Shown: positions 8,068-16,915 of the stretch, one piece after another
Numbering within the stretch: the stretch's first letter is position 1
Layout: each line of letters opens with the position of its first letter
Source: JAUSFM01 sp964343705
GTDB lineage: Archaea; Nanobdellota; Nanobdellia; Woesearchaeales; UBA12501
Assembly: GCA_964343705.1 (NCBI GenBank)
Contig: CAYFJX010000009.1
Location: forward strand, 7,297 to 71,296
Length of the DNA: 64,000 bases
Reading direction: 5' to 3'
Made by a program: the position numbers and the translations under genes
The notes under the pieces: generated by a model
The model's database searches: none
What the model was told of the DNA's origin: nothing
The model's input: only the letters and a program-made list of their open reading frames with translations

Positions 8068-9414
8068 ATGAACCTAGAAAGTACTCTAAAGAAACTGGCA
8101 AGTGCAGTTGCTCTATCAGGCATGCTCTTTTCGTCTTCTTGTGCAGTAGCTCCCCGTGCGTTTAGCTCAATGGAGTTTGAGCAAGACAATGATGTTATTC
8201 GTGATGCACGTCGTTTGTCAGGTATACGCCATCCAGGTCGTTATACTCTAGATGTGCTTGAGGAGTCAAACAAGAACCTTACTGACACTGAATACAAAAA
8301 AGATCTGCCTCTTGCTCTTTTCTTCTTTGCTGAATATGACAAGCCAGATCCTGTATTTGGTATTCTTCCACTTGAATTTGTTGCTCCTAAAATAGCAGAC
8401 TTTATTCCTGGCTATAAAATAATGGTGTTTGAAGCTACAACAACTAATGAGATAAAGCGTTATATGGAACGTGTTGCTGAACTCTATCCTCAAGAAGGAA
8501 ACATTGCAGGACTCGCGCTTGCAGGGCATGGTACTGGAAAAAAAGTCTTGTTAAGTGATGATACTAAAGCTTCTAAAAAAGCAAAGAAAGAATATGATAT
8601 GGCAACAAAAGAAGGAAAGTCCAAAGACAGAATGGTCGCACTACGAAATATGATGGGTTTAACAGATTCTCACAGCCTACGAAGATCTTTATTGTTTCAG
8701 GTGTTTACACCCTACAAAAAGTTGTTTGCTGATGATGCAATTATTTTTCTTGGAACCTGCCATGGGGGCAAGAAAGACTTTGAGGGTAGAACCTACGCAG
8801 ATGCATTTGCAGCGTTGTTCGAAGGAAGAACAGTCTATGCTTGTGATGATGTACTAACAGGGTTTGACTATGATCTTGAGGATGATCACAAAGTGATTCC
8901 TAGGTCTATTTCCTTGAGCCACTTTGTTTCTGATTGTACTTATGTTACTCAATGTACAGATGAGTGTTCTTTTCAACGCTTTATGTATGCTGCTTCAACT
9001 ACCAGGACAATGTCAGAGGAGAAAAAAGAGTGGGAAGACCTTGTCAAAAAAGGAGTACCTGAAGAAACATTAGAACTGCTAGCAATGGTATGGCCAACGT
9101 ATTTTCGTGGAAAAAATATGAGTGATCAACTAGTCCCTGCACTTCATCTCAAAGCATTTGCACAAGAGTTTGAGCTACAAGGAAAAACACCACTTCTTCG
9201 AGCTTTGGCATCATTGGCAGACGATGATATCGAATTTAATGTAGTTACTTATTACTGCCATACAAAACACACTGGTGAACTTGAAAAGCCCGAAGACATT
9301 TTGAAGAGAAAAAAAGGTTCAGAGGGTAAGCGACTGTACCATTTCCTGAAAGGTCCTTACTGTGATCAACTCCTTGACTTCTCAAACACGCCTACTGAAA
9401 AATCAACTGAATAA
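8068..9414 (+). CDS. Predicted lipoprotein with caspase/CHAT-like Cys-His dyad
   Basis: An N-terminal signal of about 25 residues ends in a lipobox-like LFSSSC, so the protein is probably exported and lipid-anchored. In the mature part, LALAGHGTGKKVLL places His154 after a beta strand, and IIFLGTCHGG places Cys231 after another strand, followed by AALFEGRTVYACDD. The strand-GHG and strand-C order is typical of caspase-like (clan CD) and CHAT peptidases. The C-terminal 200 residues are unrecognised. It stands alone between the RelA/SpoT-like gene and the convergent antiporter-like gene. Peptidase activity is inference from two motifs. Confidence 0.5.
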   Translation: MNLESTLKKLASAVALSGMLFSSSCAVAPRAFSSMEFEQDNDVIRDARRLSGIRHPGRYTLDVLEESNKNLTDTEYKKDLPLALFFFAEYDKPDPVFGILPLEFVAPKIADFIPGYKIMVFEATTTNEIKRYMERVAELYPQEGNIAGLALAGHGTGKKVLLSDDTKASKKAKKEYDMATKEGKSKDRMVALRNMMGLTDSHSLRRSLLFQVFTPYKKLFADDAIIFLGTCHGGKKDFEGRTYADAFAALFEGRTVYACDDVLTGFDYDLEDDHKVIPRSISLSHFVSDCTYVTQCTDECSFQRFMYAASTTRTMSEEKKEWEDLVKKGVPEETLELLAMVWPTYFRGKNMSDQLVPALHLKAFAQEFELQGKTPLLRALASLADDDIEFNVVTYYCHTKHTGELEKPEDILKRKKGSEGKRLYHFLKGPYCDQLLDFSNTPTEKSTE

Positions 9415-9422
9415 TCTTATTC

Positions 9423-10622
9423 TTATTTTATAATCTCTGTCTTGATAAACCACTTTGAGAACTTAGAAACAACAGATGAAGTTATAATACTATACAACAA
9501 GAACGCAAGGATAAAGTCTAGTATTCTAGTAAGTCCGTCGATCTTGTAGGTTGCAAGCAAGAATACTACTGTTGCAGTTGCAATTCCTTTTGGGCAATTA
9601 AGTGTCATAAACAATCTTTGTTTCAAATTAGTTCCTTCAGGCACAAGCTTCTTTTCTCTGAATAACATACTTACTGCAATAAATCTCAAGAATAAGTAAA
9701 CTCCAAACAATCCAAGCGACGCAAGAATAAACTCTTGAGTGAAAGGGAAGTCAATCATTAAACCAACAAGTACAAAAACCAAAACTTCTATTGCATTAGT
9801 TAGGATACTTGAGAATTCTTGTAATGATTGTTTTTCTTTAATGGCAACACTGCCAAATAACAGTCCTAATGTTGTAACTGAGAGAATGCCGTTGCCTCCT
9901 AGGTTTTCTGCAAGTGAGTAGGCAAGCAAGGATGAAACAATAAGTGCAAGTGGTGAAAGTTTTTCTGAATATGCTTTTCGCATAAGCTTAAAGACAATCA
10001 ATCCAACAAACAGTCCTGATCCCATCCCAGCAACAAGCTGCAAAAAGAATGGGTTAATCTGTTCGACAAATCGCGTGAAAAGCATTTCTGTTTCAACACT
10101 GGATAGGAAATCAAGAATGATAAATGGCAATAATACAATGATTGGTGTGTTGATAATTGACTCAATTTTTAGGAATTCAACAATCTTATTTTTGCTTTCA
10201 CTCAATAAGACCATCACAACTGCAGGTGCTGTTCCAATAATGATTGATGAAAACACAACTGCAAGCCCAAGATCAATGCCAAAACCCCAGTGGGCAACAA
10301 TAGTCAGAGCAGTCAAGCACAAAACTAGCATTAAACCAGTTAGCTTAAATGCTGCAAAGGACATTTCATCAAGTTCTTTTAATTTTAACTTAGATGTTGA
10401 GTCAAAGACAATAATAATCAATGCAAGTAAACCCATGCTTGTAAGAAACAAGTCAGGAAACTCCACCAATGAAGTTCCCTTGTACTGAAATTTTCCTAAT
10501 CCAATCCCAACAAGGACCAACAACAAGACCAAAGGTAGTTTTAGTTTTCTTGCGACAATAGAACAGAGTAATCCAATAAGCAGGATAACGCTGATTGCTG
10601 TAAGAATTTCAACTGGTCCCAT
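9423..10622 (-). CDS. Cation:proton antiporter-like membrane protein (CPA/NhaP-KefB type) lacking key acidic residues
   Basis: About 11-12 hydrophobic segments over 399 residues, with a family-like layout. The helix that normally carries TDP reads IIIGTAPAVVMVL, and the helix that normally carries ES..ND reads KIESIINTPIIVLLP. So the family position for the ion-binding Asp is Ala or Thr, while Glu154 of the ES pair is kept. Either transport uses other residues or substrate and coupling have changed. No TrkA/RCK domain is attached. The gene is convergent with the lipoprotein gene (8-nt gap) and divergent from the CCA gene. Confidence 0.7.
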   Translation of the reverse strand: MGPVEILTAISVILLIGLLCSIVARKLKLPLVLLLVLVGIGLGKFQYKGTSLVEFPDLFLTSMGLLALIIIVFDSTSKLKLKELDEMSFAAFKLTGLMLVLCLTALTIVAHWGFGIDLGLAVVFSSIIIGTAPAVVMVLLSESKNKIVEFLKIESIINTPIIVLLPFIILDFLSSVETEMLFTRFVEQINPFFLQLVAGMGSGLFVGLIVFKLMRKAYSEKLSPLALIVSSLLAYSLAENLGGNGILSVTTLGLLFGSVAIKEKQSLQEFSSILTNAIEVLVFVLVGLMIDFPFTQEFILASLGLFGVYLFLRFIAVSMLFREKKLVPEGTNLKQRLFMTLNCPKGIATATVVFLLATYKIDGLTRILDFILAFLLYSIITSSVVSKFSKWFIKTEIIK

Positions 10623-10705
10623 TGTGTCTCTTTTTTAGTTTCTCTTTGTTTATGTTTACTTATCTGGGGATATGGCTTTATTAAGTTTACTCTCACCACA
10701 AGTTT

Positions 10706-10713
10706 TTTATACC
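10706..10713 (+). promoter_or_regulatory. TATA box of the CCA-adding enzyme gene
   Basis: TTTATACC centred about 26 nt before the ATG at 10735. It decides the start against the in-frame ATG further upstream, which would place the TATA inside the gene. Confidence 0.5.
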
Positions 10714-10734
10714 GTAAATCGCCCTTGTACATCT

Positions 10735-12054
10735 ATGGCAAAGAAAACCAAGAAAAAAGTGCAATCCACTAAAAAACCCAAGACCAGCACTACATCACTC
10801 TTGAAACAAGTACTTGCTAGACTACAGCCAGGACCTGAAGCAGAAAAACCAGCAAAAAAACTAGTCTCTCTTCTTGAAAAACAACTCAAGAAAAACAAAA
10901 TCAAAGCAAAAGTCATACTTGGTGGCTCATTAGCAAAGGAAACCAACCTTAAAGAAGATCATGACATTGACGTGTTTGTTGCCTTTGACTACTTTTACAA
11001 GTTTAAAGACATATCAAAACTCTTAGGGCAAATACTCAAATCAATCAAGCCAGGGCTGAAAACAAAGCGGGTGCATGGTTCACGCGATTATTTCCATATT
11101 ACTCTTCCAGGACAAGATTATCAATTTGAAATTGTTCCTGTTCTTGACATTTATGACCCTAAAGACGCTGTAAATATCACTGACTGTAGTCCCTTACATG
11201 TTTCATGGGTTGCAAAGCAAGTCAAAAAACGAAAAAAACTAGCAAATGAAATTAGGTTAACTAAAGCATTCTGCAAATCAGCAGGGGTGTACGGCGCTGA
11301 ATCTTACATTCGTGGTTTCTCAGGTCATGTGGTTGACATTCTTACTATCCACTATGGTGGCTTTATCGAATTACTTAAAGCATCACAAAAATGGAAAGAC
11401 AAAACAATCATTGATTATACTAATGCACACAAGGGACGTGCGCTCTATGAGATGAACAAGTCCAAGCTTATCTCACCCCTTATTGTGGTTGATCCTATTC
11501 ACAAAGAAAGGAATGCAGCAGCAGCGCTTGACACACCAAAATTTGAACGGTTTAAGGCAAAGGCAAAACAGTTTCTCAAAAAACCACATGCTGACTTTTT
11601 TGTGAAACACGAACTTACCCTTGATGAGATCAAAGAAAAAGCAGGAAAAAATAGGCTTGTCCTGGTCGATGTTCGTGCTAAAAAAGGCAAAGAAGATGTT
11701 GTAGGAGCAAAACTCCTTAAGTCTTTTGAGTACAACAAGAGAAAACTTATTGAAAATGATTTCATCCTTCATGACGCAGGCTGGCTGTGGAACAAGAAAG
11801 AACAAGCACAATTCTTTTTCATACTTGAAAACAAAAAATTGTATCCAACAAAAAAAATTACAGGCCCACGTAGTGTTTTTAAGGATCATGTAAAACAATT
11901 CACCAAAAAGCACAAAAAAACCTTCAAAAAAGGTGCAACGTACTATGCGGAAATCAAGCGAAAACATGTCCTACCAGAAACACTGGTCAAAGCAACATTG
12001 TTGGAAGGGTATGTGCAAGAAAAAATAACTAGTGCGAGTGTTAAGGTGGTATAA
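10735..12054 (+). CDS. cca: CCA tRNA nucleotidyltransferase, archaeal class I
   Basis: This enzyme adds or repairs the 3' CCA of tRNAs; none of the tRNA genes in this window encodes CCA, so it is needed here. The class I nucleotidyltransferase motif appears as GGSLAKETNL followed by HDIDVFVAF near residues 65-85, then a third carboxylate near YQFEIVPVLDI. The C-terminal half matches the archaeal body and tail. A Lys-rich N-terminus of about 20 residues is extra. Start ATG 10735 is set by the TATA box. The next gene begins at the base after its stop codon. Confidence 0.9.
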   Translation: MAKKTKKKVQSTKKPKTSTTSLLKQVLARLQPGPEAEKPAKKLVSLLEKQLKKNKIKAKVILGGSLAKETNLKEDHDIDVFVAFDYFYKFKDISKLLGQILKSIKPGLKTKRVHGSRDYFHITLPGQDYQFEIVPVLDIYDPKDAVNITDCSPLHVSWVAKQVKKRKKLANEIRLTKAFCKSAGVYGAESYIRGFSGHVVDILTIHYGGFIELLKASQKWKDKTIIDYTNAHKGRALYEMNKSKLISPLIVVDPIHKERNAAAALDTPKFERFKAKAKQFLKKPHADFFVKHELTLDEIKEKAGKNRLVLVDVRAKKGKEDVVGAKLLKSFEYNKRKLIENDFILHDAGWLWNKKEQAQFFFILENKKLYPTKKITGPRSVFKDHVKQFTKKHKKTFKKGATYYAEIKRKHVLPETLVKATLLEGYVQEKITSASVKVV

Positions 12055-12531
12055 ATGGGTATACTTACAACTCTTCTTCAACTTATTGCGATTTCAGTTT
12101 CGCCCATACTTGAACTTAGAGCTTCAATACCTTATGGTATACTGGTAACAAATCTTCCTTGGTTTGTAGTATTTGCAGTTTGTACAGTGGCAAACTTTCT
12201 TATTGCACCAGTTATCTACATATTTCTTGACAAATTTGTTCACTTACTTTTTTTTATTGGCTGGTTTGAGACAATGTACAAAAAATATGTTGAAAAAACA
12301 CAACGCAAAGCACAAAAATATGTTGACAGATATGGGCAGTATGGTATTATGTTCTTTATTGGCATACCCCTTCCTGGATCAGGTGTGTGGACAGGAACAC
12401 TTGTTGCTTACTTAATGGGTATGAATAAGAAACAACTTATGATTGCCGCATTTGGTGGCAGTCTGATGGCAGGAGCTATAATAACTGGGGTGGTTGTGTC
12501 TGGCCAAGGTTTGTTTGGTATTTTCTTCTAA
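12055..12531 (+). CDS. Small multidrug export protein family (COG2426)
   Basis: A 158-residue membrane protein with four or more hydrophobic segments and the family's ELRASIPYGI motif near the N-terminus, then GIPLPGSGVWTGTL and a glycine-rich final segment. The family name is historical; a transport substrate is not established. It follows the CCA gene with zero spacing, so the two are probably co-transcribed, although no functional link is known. Confidence 0.8.
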   Translation: MGILTTLLQLIAISVSPILELRASIPYGILVTNLPWFVVFAVCTVANFLIAPVIYIFLDKFVHLLFFIGWFETMYKKYVEKTQRKAQKYVDRYGQYGIMFFIGIPLPGSGVWTGTLVAYLMGMNKKQLMIAAFGGSLMAGAIITGVVVSGQGLFGIFF

Positions 12532-12577
12532 CGCAGTACAATAATCCTTAAATACTATAACCTTGTTCTGTTCACCT

Positions 12578-13303
12578 ATGACACGTGTAGCTGAGCAAGA
12601 AATTATTGATGCGTTTAAGGCGTCTTTTGCAGACGCATATCATTCTGTCATTGACAGAGTTACTTCTACAACCGGAGGCGGTTTAGATGATCTTGTCCGC
12701 CTTGGGTTAGCAAGAGATCGAAGAATAAACAGGAAACTTTTCGCTGAATTACTTCCAGTATTTGTGTACAAGCCAGCTGACAAAGAAACAGCCGCTGATA
12801 AACCAGTACATAAGCTACCAGCTGACCCAGAGGATGGTCAATACGATCCTCACAACAGAAGACTAATTGACAAGTTTACAGAAAATGTTTTTGCTCTTAC
12901 TAATTACAAAGCTGCAGCTCCGTACCTATTGCACGCTGTTGCAACACGAGAAATATCACGTGTAAAAGAAGCAGGCAGAATAATTCTTGGACACAGGGCT
13001 TCTGATTATACAGGGAGTGCACAAGATTATGCACTTGCCATGATGAAGATTGATGCAATTGAACAAATGCACACAGGCACACATCCACTTATTACATGGG
13101 ACTTGGTTGAACAGTACCCTGGTTTAAACGCTGAGGCAATGTTAACACGTATTGCACGTCCCGGTGCAGGACAGCCAGGTGCAGTTGCAGGACTAGTACG
13201 AGCATTCTCCTCTGAAGAAGTAATCGGGGCTCAAGAAGGTGTTTCACCTGAAAAATTTGCAGCGTATGCTGCAAAAGTAGAACCACAGTATGGTTCAGAA
13301 TAA
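12578..13303 (+). CDS. Hypothetical protein, 241 aa
   Basis: No family recognised. Soluble and helix-rich, with a short Lys/Asp-rich linker near residues 65-80 and an Ala/Gly-rich C-terminus. The ATG at 12578 (MTRVAEQ) is preferred over 12563 because CCTTAAATACTATAA lies about 26 nt upstream, the leaderless spacing. It is convergent with the gene at 13305 with a 1-nt gap. Confidence 0.6.
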   Translation: MTRVAEQEIIDAFKASFADAYHSVIDRVTSTTGGGLDDLVRLGLARDRRINRKLFAELLPVFVYKPADKETAADKPVHKLPADPEDGQYDPHNRRLIDKFTENVFALTNYKAAAPYLLHAVATREISRVKEAGRIILGHRASDYTGSAQDYALAMMKIDAIEQMHTGTHPLITWDLVEQYPGLNAEAMLTRIARPGAGQPGAVAGLVRAFSSEEVIGAQEGVSPEKFAAYAAKVEPQYGSE

Positions 13304-13304
13304 A

Positions 13305-13820
13305 CTATGTATCTGTTTGTCTTCTATAAATAACTCCACTATACGCCATTGGTGAGAGGTATTTAATTGTGCCTAACGCAATACCCACAGGAAGACCAAC
13401 TTCAGGACCAAACATATACATGCTTCCTGGAATCGTTGCTACTGGCCCAGGTGCAAACATAATTGTTCCTGCCATGATTGTTCCTTCAGTTCTACTTGCA
13501 CTACTGATCACCTTTGCTGCATAACCCTTAAGCCATGGCATGATCTGTTTTGGAATGCGCTGTAGTTTTTCAGCAAGATTCTTTGGAGGATTCTCTATTT
13601 TTTCTCGTTGAAGCTGAGCATGCACTCCAATGTACTTAAGTAAAAATCGTTCTCGAAGAGGAAGGCCTGGTCTTTTTTTCAAATCGTTATACACTACTTC
13701 AAATTCAATCCTATCATATAATTCATCAAGATCTTCTGGCACAGGCTCTTTTCTTTTCAGAGTTTCATCTACCTGTGCAAGTTCAAAATAAAACATGTCA
13801 ACTTGGGTTGCAAGGGTCAT
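13305..13820 (-). CDS. Hypothetical protein with hydrophobic Gly-rich C-terminus, 171 aa
   Basis: No family recognised. Residues 1-105 are charged and helical. Residues about 110-160 form a Gly/Pro/Met-rich hydrophobic stretch (MAGTIMFAPGPVATIPG) that could be one or two membrane segments. The arrangement loosely recalls membrane proteins with a cytosolic helical head. No operon partner is obvious. Confidence 0.5.
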   Translation of the reverse strand: MTLATQVDMFYFELAQVDETLKRKEPVPEDLDELYDRIEFEVVYNDLKKRPGLPLRERFLLKYIGVHAQLQREKIENPPKNLAEKLQRIPKQIMPWLKGYAAKVISSASRTEGTIMAGTIMFAPGPVATIPGSMYMFGPEVGLPVGIALGTIKYLSPMAYSGVIYRRQTDT

Positions 13821-13878
13821 AATCCCCTGTAGTTTTTAGAGTTGTTTATATGTATTACTACAACTTGCTATACCTAAT

Positions 13879-14016
13879 CTATAAAACAGAAAGAATTTCC
13901 TTAATTTTTTTATCAAAAGCCTTACTATGTTCTTCAAATGCTCTTGTTGCATTCTCAGCTTTTTCTCTATTTTTGGCTAAAAATTTTTCTATACGTGCTG
14001 CTTCCTCCTTTTTCAT
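13879..14016 (-). CDS. Small charged helical protein, 45 aa, coupled to the upstream membrane gene
   Basis: The ATG at 14016 overlaps the TGA of the preceding gene in an ATGA arrangement, which suggests translational coupling and supports the frame as real. The product is a single charged helix (KKEEAARIEKFLAKNREKAE onward), probably a coiled coil. Its likely partner is the coiled-coil membrane protein encoded just before it. Confidence 0.6.
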   Translation of the reverse strand: MKKEEAARIEKFLAKNREKAENATRAFEEHSKAFDKKIKEILSVL

Positions 14017-14429
14017 TCTCTTACACCTCTCTTTTTTCTCATAGTTTTATGAGTATATAAATGTTCTGAAATAAACCGTGCAAGTTCCTCGTAACTTGAT
14101 TTTAATTCTTTATACTCTAATTCTAATGTGTTTTTTTCATAATTTGCACTTTGTATCTTTTTTTCAAGTACGCGTATTCTTGATTCCATCACTATTTTCT
14201 GCAAAGCAAATGTTGTAAGAAAGAGCACGATAAACAAGGATATTGTTAGTGCAAGTAGATCTCTATTATTCTTAAAATAAAGTGTAAAAAAGACTAAGAA
14301 AACCTGTTCTGCAGCGTATAATAAAACAAAGAACACTTCAAAAATTGTCTTGTTGAAATACGCAAATTTTCTAAGATCTGCCCAAAAGTGTCCAATGGCT
14401 CCAAAGATTTTTCCATGCCAAGTGACCAT
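14013..14429 (-). CDS. Membrane protein with C-terminal coiled coil, 138 aa
   Basis: Two hydrophobic segments (about residues 28-50 and 58-78) are followed by a heptad-patterned region (about 80-122) and a basic C-terminus. No family recognised. It is translationally coupled to the 45-aa helical protein. It marks the start of a stretch of small unrecognised genes from about 13.8 to 22.3 kb that looks accessory. Bases 14430-14634 downstream hold only AT-rich and T-rich sequence, with one 6-bp hairpin at 14626-14644. Confidence 0.6.
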   Translation of the reverse strand: MVTWHGKIFGAIGHFWADLRKFAYFNKTIFEVFFVLLYAAEQVFLVFFTLYFKNNRDLLALTISLFIVLFLTTFALQKIVMESRIRVLEKKIQSANYEKNTLELEYKELKSSYEELARFISEHLYTHKTMRKKRGVRE

Positions 14430-14634
14430 GTAATCATATTTGGTTGAATCATTCTATAAATTAATATTTGTTCTTTAACCTGCCTAATCAATTACACCTT
14501 TTTTGTGATTCTGTTGCAGTAGTAGTTGGTGATTTTGAATTTGGGTAGATTTACTGAGGTTTGAAGGGGTTTTGGGCGTTTCTGGTTTTTGGAGATTTTT
14601 TTTTGTTATTGGGTGATTAGGAATAAGGGGTTTT

Positions 14635-14835
14635 TTAGACCCCTAGGAAATACACAATGGTGGTTGCCATGGAGACTAGGCTACCGAACATTGATGCTTT
14701 TGCTCTTCCCCTACTTATTCGTAGGAAGAAGGCAAGGCTGATTATTCCTATTATGCCTACTGTTACCCACTTGGTTGAGGGTAGTAGGCTGAATAGGCCT
14801 TCAGCCACTATTTCACTTACAATTCCATTTGTCAT
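14635..14835 (-). CDS. Small membrane protein, 66 aa
   Basis: Two predicted membrane helices separated by a basic RISRGRAKAS turn, an arrangement shared by many viral or plasmid small proteins. No family recognised. Upstream on its strand lies a region rich in inverted repeats (14847-14952) that may control it. The next small membrane genes (15111, 15362) run in the opposite direction. Confidence 0.5.
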   Translation of the reverse strand: MTNGIVSEIVAEGLFSLLPSTKWVTVGIIGIISLAFFLRISRGRAKASMFGSLVSMATTIVYFLGV

Positions 14836-14846
14836 GTTTCACATCC

Positions 14847-14952
14847 GAAGGCCAAGGCTCACGCTAGTTTGTGCGACCACAAACTTTAAGTAGAAAAGAG
14901 TGTTACCAAACTCTTACAACACTACTTGTTGTTTGTGGAGGCCTCGGCCTTC
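14847..14952. repeat. Nested inverted repeats between divergent small membrane genes
   Basis: Outer arms GAAGGCCAAGGC (14847-14858) and GGCCTCGGCCTTC (14940-14952) are near-perfect inverted copies. Inside is a perfect hairpin GTTTGTG (14867-14873) / CACAAAC (14878-14884), with a third GTTTGTG copy at 14931-14937. AAGAG/CTCTT arms at about 14896-14915 add another hairpin. It could be an RNA leader, a regulator-binding region or an element end. Confidence 0.5.
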
Positions 14953-15110
14953 AATTTTTTGTGTGTTTAGAATGCTCTTAGGTGGTTAGACCTCAGCAAA
15001 TCTAAACACCTCTTTCTTTTTTTATTCTTTATCCTTGTTTTTTTTATAAATATTTTGTAGAATATCCCTGCATTTTGTTATTAAAAAATAAAGAATTGGA
15101 GGTTTTTAGA

Positions 15111-15368
15111 ATGAGTGGTGAAAAGAATTTAAAAAAAGAAGGTGATGGTTTTTTTTGTATCGATGTTAGATTTAAAGTGGTGGTTGGTTATTTTTTGATG
15201 TTTTGTGGTTTTCTTTTGTTTTTGGCTGCTTTGCCTCGTCAGGCTTCGTCTGTTGTTGATTTGAGGTTTATTCAGTTGAATGTTGGTACGCAGCTAGATT
15301 TTATTCGGTTTGTGATGGGTTGTATACTTGTGTATGTTGGTTATAAAGGGACTAGGTTACAATGGTAA
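15111..15368 (+). CDS. Small membrane protein, 85 aa
   Basis: The ATG at 15111 is preceded by a clear GGAGGT ribosome-binding site, so I choose it over an upstream in-frame start at 15075. Two hydrophobic segments (about residues 22-42 and 62-80) flank a short polar loop. No family recognised. The end overlaps the next membrane gene by 7 nt. Confidence 0.55.
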   Translation: MSGEKNLKKEGDGFFCIDVRFKVVVGYFLMFCGFLLFLAALPRQASSVVDLRFIQLNVGTQLDFIRFVMGCILVYVGYKGTRLQW

Positions 15369-15562
15369 ATCATGAGAACGTGCTTACGATTATTAAAGGT
15401 TATTTGACTCACTTAGTTGCTTTGTCCTTGATTGCTCTCTTTGCTTATTTGTTGTTTAAGAGCGCGTTTAATCCTGAGATTAAAATTCCTGAGATATTAA
15501 CTTCTTTAGGTTCAGGTGCTGTTGGTTTTTACCTGAGCGGGCTAAACAAGAAAACAATATAA
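15362..15562 (+). CDS. Small membrane protein, 66 aa
   Basis: Overlaps the preceding gene by 7 nt, implying coupled translation. One long hydrophobic segment (HLVALSLIALFAYLLF) and a Gly-rich second one (SLGSGAVGFYLSG). Size and shape resemble phage or virus holin-like and small structural membrane proteins, but no family is recognised. Confidence 0.55.
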   Translation: MVNHENVLTIIKGYLTHLVALSLIALFAYLLFKSAFNPEIKIPEILTSLGSGAVGFYLSGLNKKTI

Positions 15563-15679
15563 ACCAAATAAATTATTGGGTTGTATATTTAGTTTAGTGC
15601 TTTGATGGTAATGCAAAATGAACATACTTAAAAAGGAAAGAGAAAATATGTAAGTAATGCACGTATGGTGGTGATAAAT

Positions 15680-15907
15680 ATGGAGATTAAAAAAGTTCTT
15701 ATGAGTAATGGGAATGAATATGAAGTACTTTGGGATGATAACTTAAATACAGATGGTTTGTATGAACTGGTTGATTTGGAAAAAGGATGGATAAAAATTA
15801 ATAAAAATCATATTAGTGAAATAATACCTGTGGGACCACTTAAAAATAAAGAAAGTATACGCCCAGAAATAAAGAAGATCATAGACGATCAGTATGGTTT
15901 TGATTGA
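15680..15907 (+). CDS. Hypothetical soluble protein, 75 aa
   Basis: The ATG at 15680 follows a GGTGGTGAT ribosome-binding site, so it is favoured over the ATG at 15665. The sequence is beta-rich then helical (KKVLMSNGNEYEVLWDD onward, ending IDDQYGFD). No family recognised. A TACTTAAAAAGG TATA-like box lies upstream near 15626-15637. Confidence 0.5.
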   Translation: MEIKKVLMSNGNEYEVLWDDNLNTDGLYELVDLEKGWIKINKNHISEIIPVGPLKNKESIRPEIKKIIDDQYGFD

Positions 15908-16031
15908 AATTTTATGTCTTTTTTTTATTTGTTTGCTCTTGGTGTACTGTGCTAGATGTTACCATTTTTGCTGTAGTATTATAAAGTAGAATTGTTATTT
16001 AAAGACTAGTCAAAAGGGCAGATGGAATCTT

Positions 16032-16532
16032 CTATTCTTTTTGTGTAGAATTCAAGCTTTTTAAATCATCATGTATTTGCATTATTTGTTGTAGGGCTTC
16101 TTCAACATTTATTACTTTTAGAGTTTCTGGATATTTGCCATCTTCAAGAAGTTTTTTTATTTTAACTGTGTTTTCAAGACCAGAAGTTACAATTTTAACA
16201 TCGTCTACGATTTCAATATTCTTACTATTCGCTGCCTTAATTAGGTTGGCATTTTTATTTCTATCATATTTTTTTGGTACCGGGAAAGCAAGATTTTCTC
16301 CAAGAGCTATCAACCCGTTGAAGTTGGATGAGTAGTCTTCAGATTTCACACTTTCCATTATTTGTTCTGTGGTGAATGAAATATGGTCGTTAATTATTTT
16401 TTTGAATCTTACATTTATAAGTGTGCAGTTAAGAAATAATTTACAAGTGGGTCTTGTTTTGTAAGAATCACTTAATTCTTTTCCTGCTAATTCAAAGATT
16501 GATTCATGAAAATAAAAACGACTTAATTGCAT
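16032..16532 (-). CDS. Hypothetical protein, 166 aa
   Basis: No family recognised. Mixed alpha/beta, soluble, Lys-rich, with no signal peptide. Codon use is AT-rich and unlike the conserved core genes. It lies 38 nt after the gene starting at 16813 on the same strand, so the two probably form an operon. Confidence 0.5.
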   Translation of the reverse strand: MQLSRFYFHESIFELAGKELSDSYKTRPTCKLFLNCTLINVRFKKIINDHISFTTEQIMESVKSEDYSSNFNGLIALGENLAFPVPKKYDRNKNANLIKAANSKNIEIVDDVKIVTSGLENTVKIKKLLEDGKYPETLKVINVEEALQQIMQIHDDLKSLNSTQKE

Positions 16533-16570
16533 GTTTCCTAAACCTCATTTTAGATTACCTGGCAAATGTT

Positions 16571-16813
16571 TTAATTGTTAACGCCTTCTTTTAGAAGTTG
16601 AACAAAACCTTCTTCATTGTCTTCGCTGATTATCTTTGCGTTTAGTAATGTAAATCCTGAACCTTCTTGGACTGTCAAAGCCAATACATCTGAATCATTT
16701 ACTGCCTTTTCCAACATTTCTTCTGCTTCAGGTTTAATATCAACAAACTTAGACTTGACTCTATTAAAATCTGCTTTGGTCATAAGTTTTAGTTGTGGTT
16801 CAGTGTTTGCCAT
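16571..16813 (-). CDS. Hypothetical small soluble protein, 80 aa
   Basis: The ATG at 16813 (MANTEPQ) is placed just after GGGTGAT, a ribosome-binding site, and is preferred over the ATG at 16822. Acidic and helical N-terminus, short beta C-terminus. No family recognised. Probably co-transcribed with the gene at 16032-16532. Confidence 0.5.
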   Translation of the reverse strand: MANTEPQLKLMTKADFNRVKSKFVDIKPEAEEMLEKAVNDSDVLALTVQEGSGFTLLNAKIISEDNEEGFVQLLKEGVNN

Positions 16814-16915
16814 TTTTATCACCCATCTCTTTTTTTGGATTTATAACTACTTTAAATGTTTTATGTTAAGCTAGCATAAATAATTTACGGATTTAGTGTA
16901 TGTGTGACATAAAAG

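Noticed and set aside
14626..14644. Terminator hairpin AGGGGT/ACCCCT at the 14635 gene
   Set aside because: It overlaps the stop codon and is not followed by a T tract on the gene's strand.
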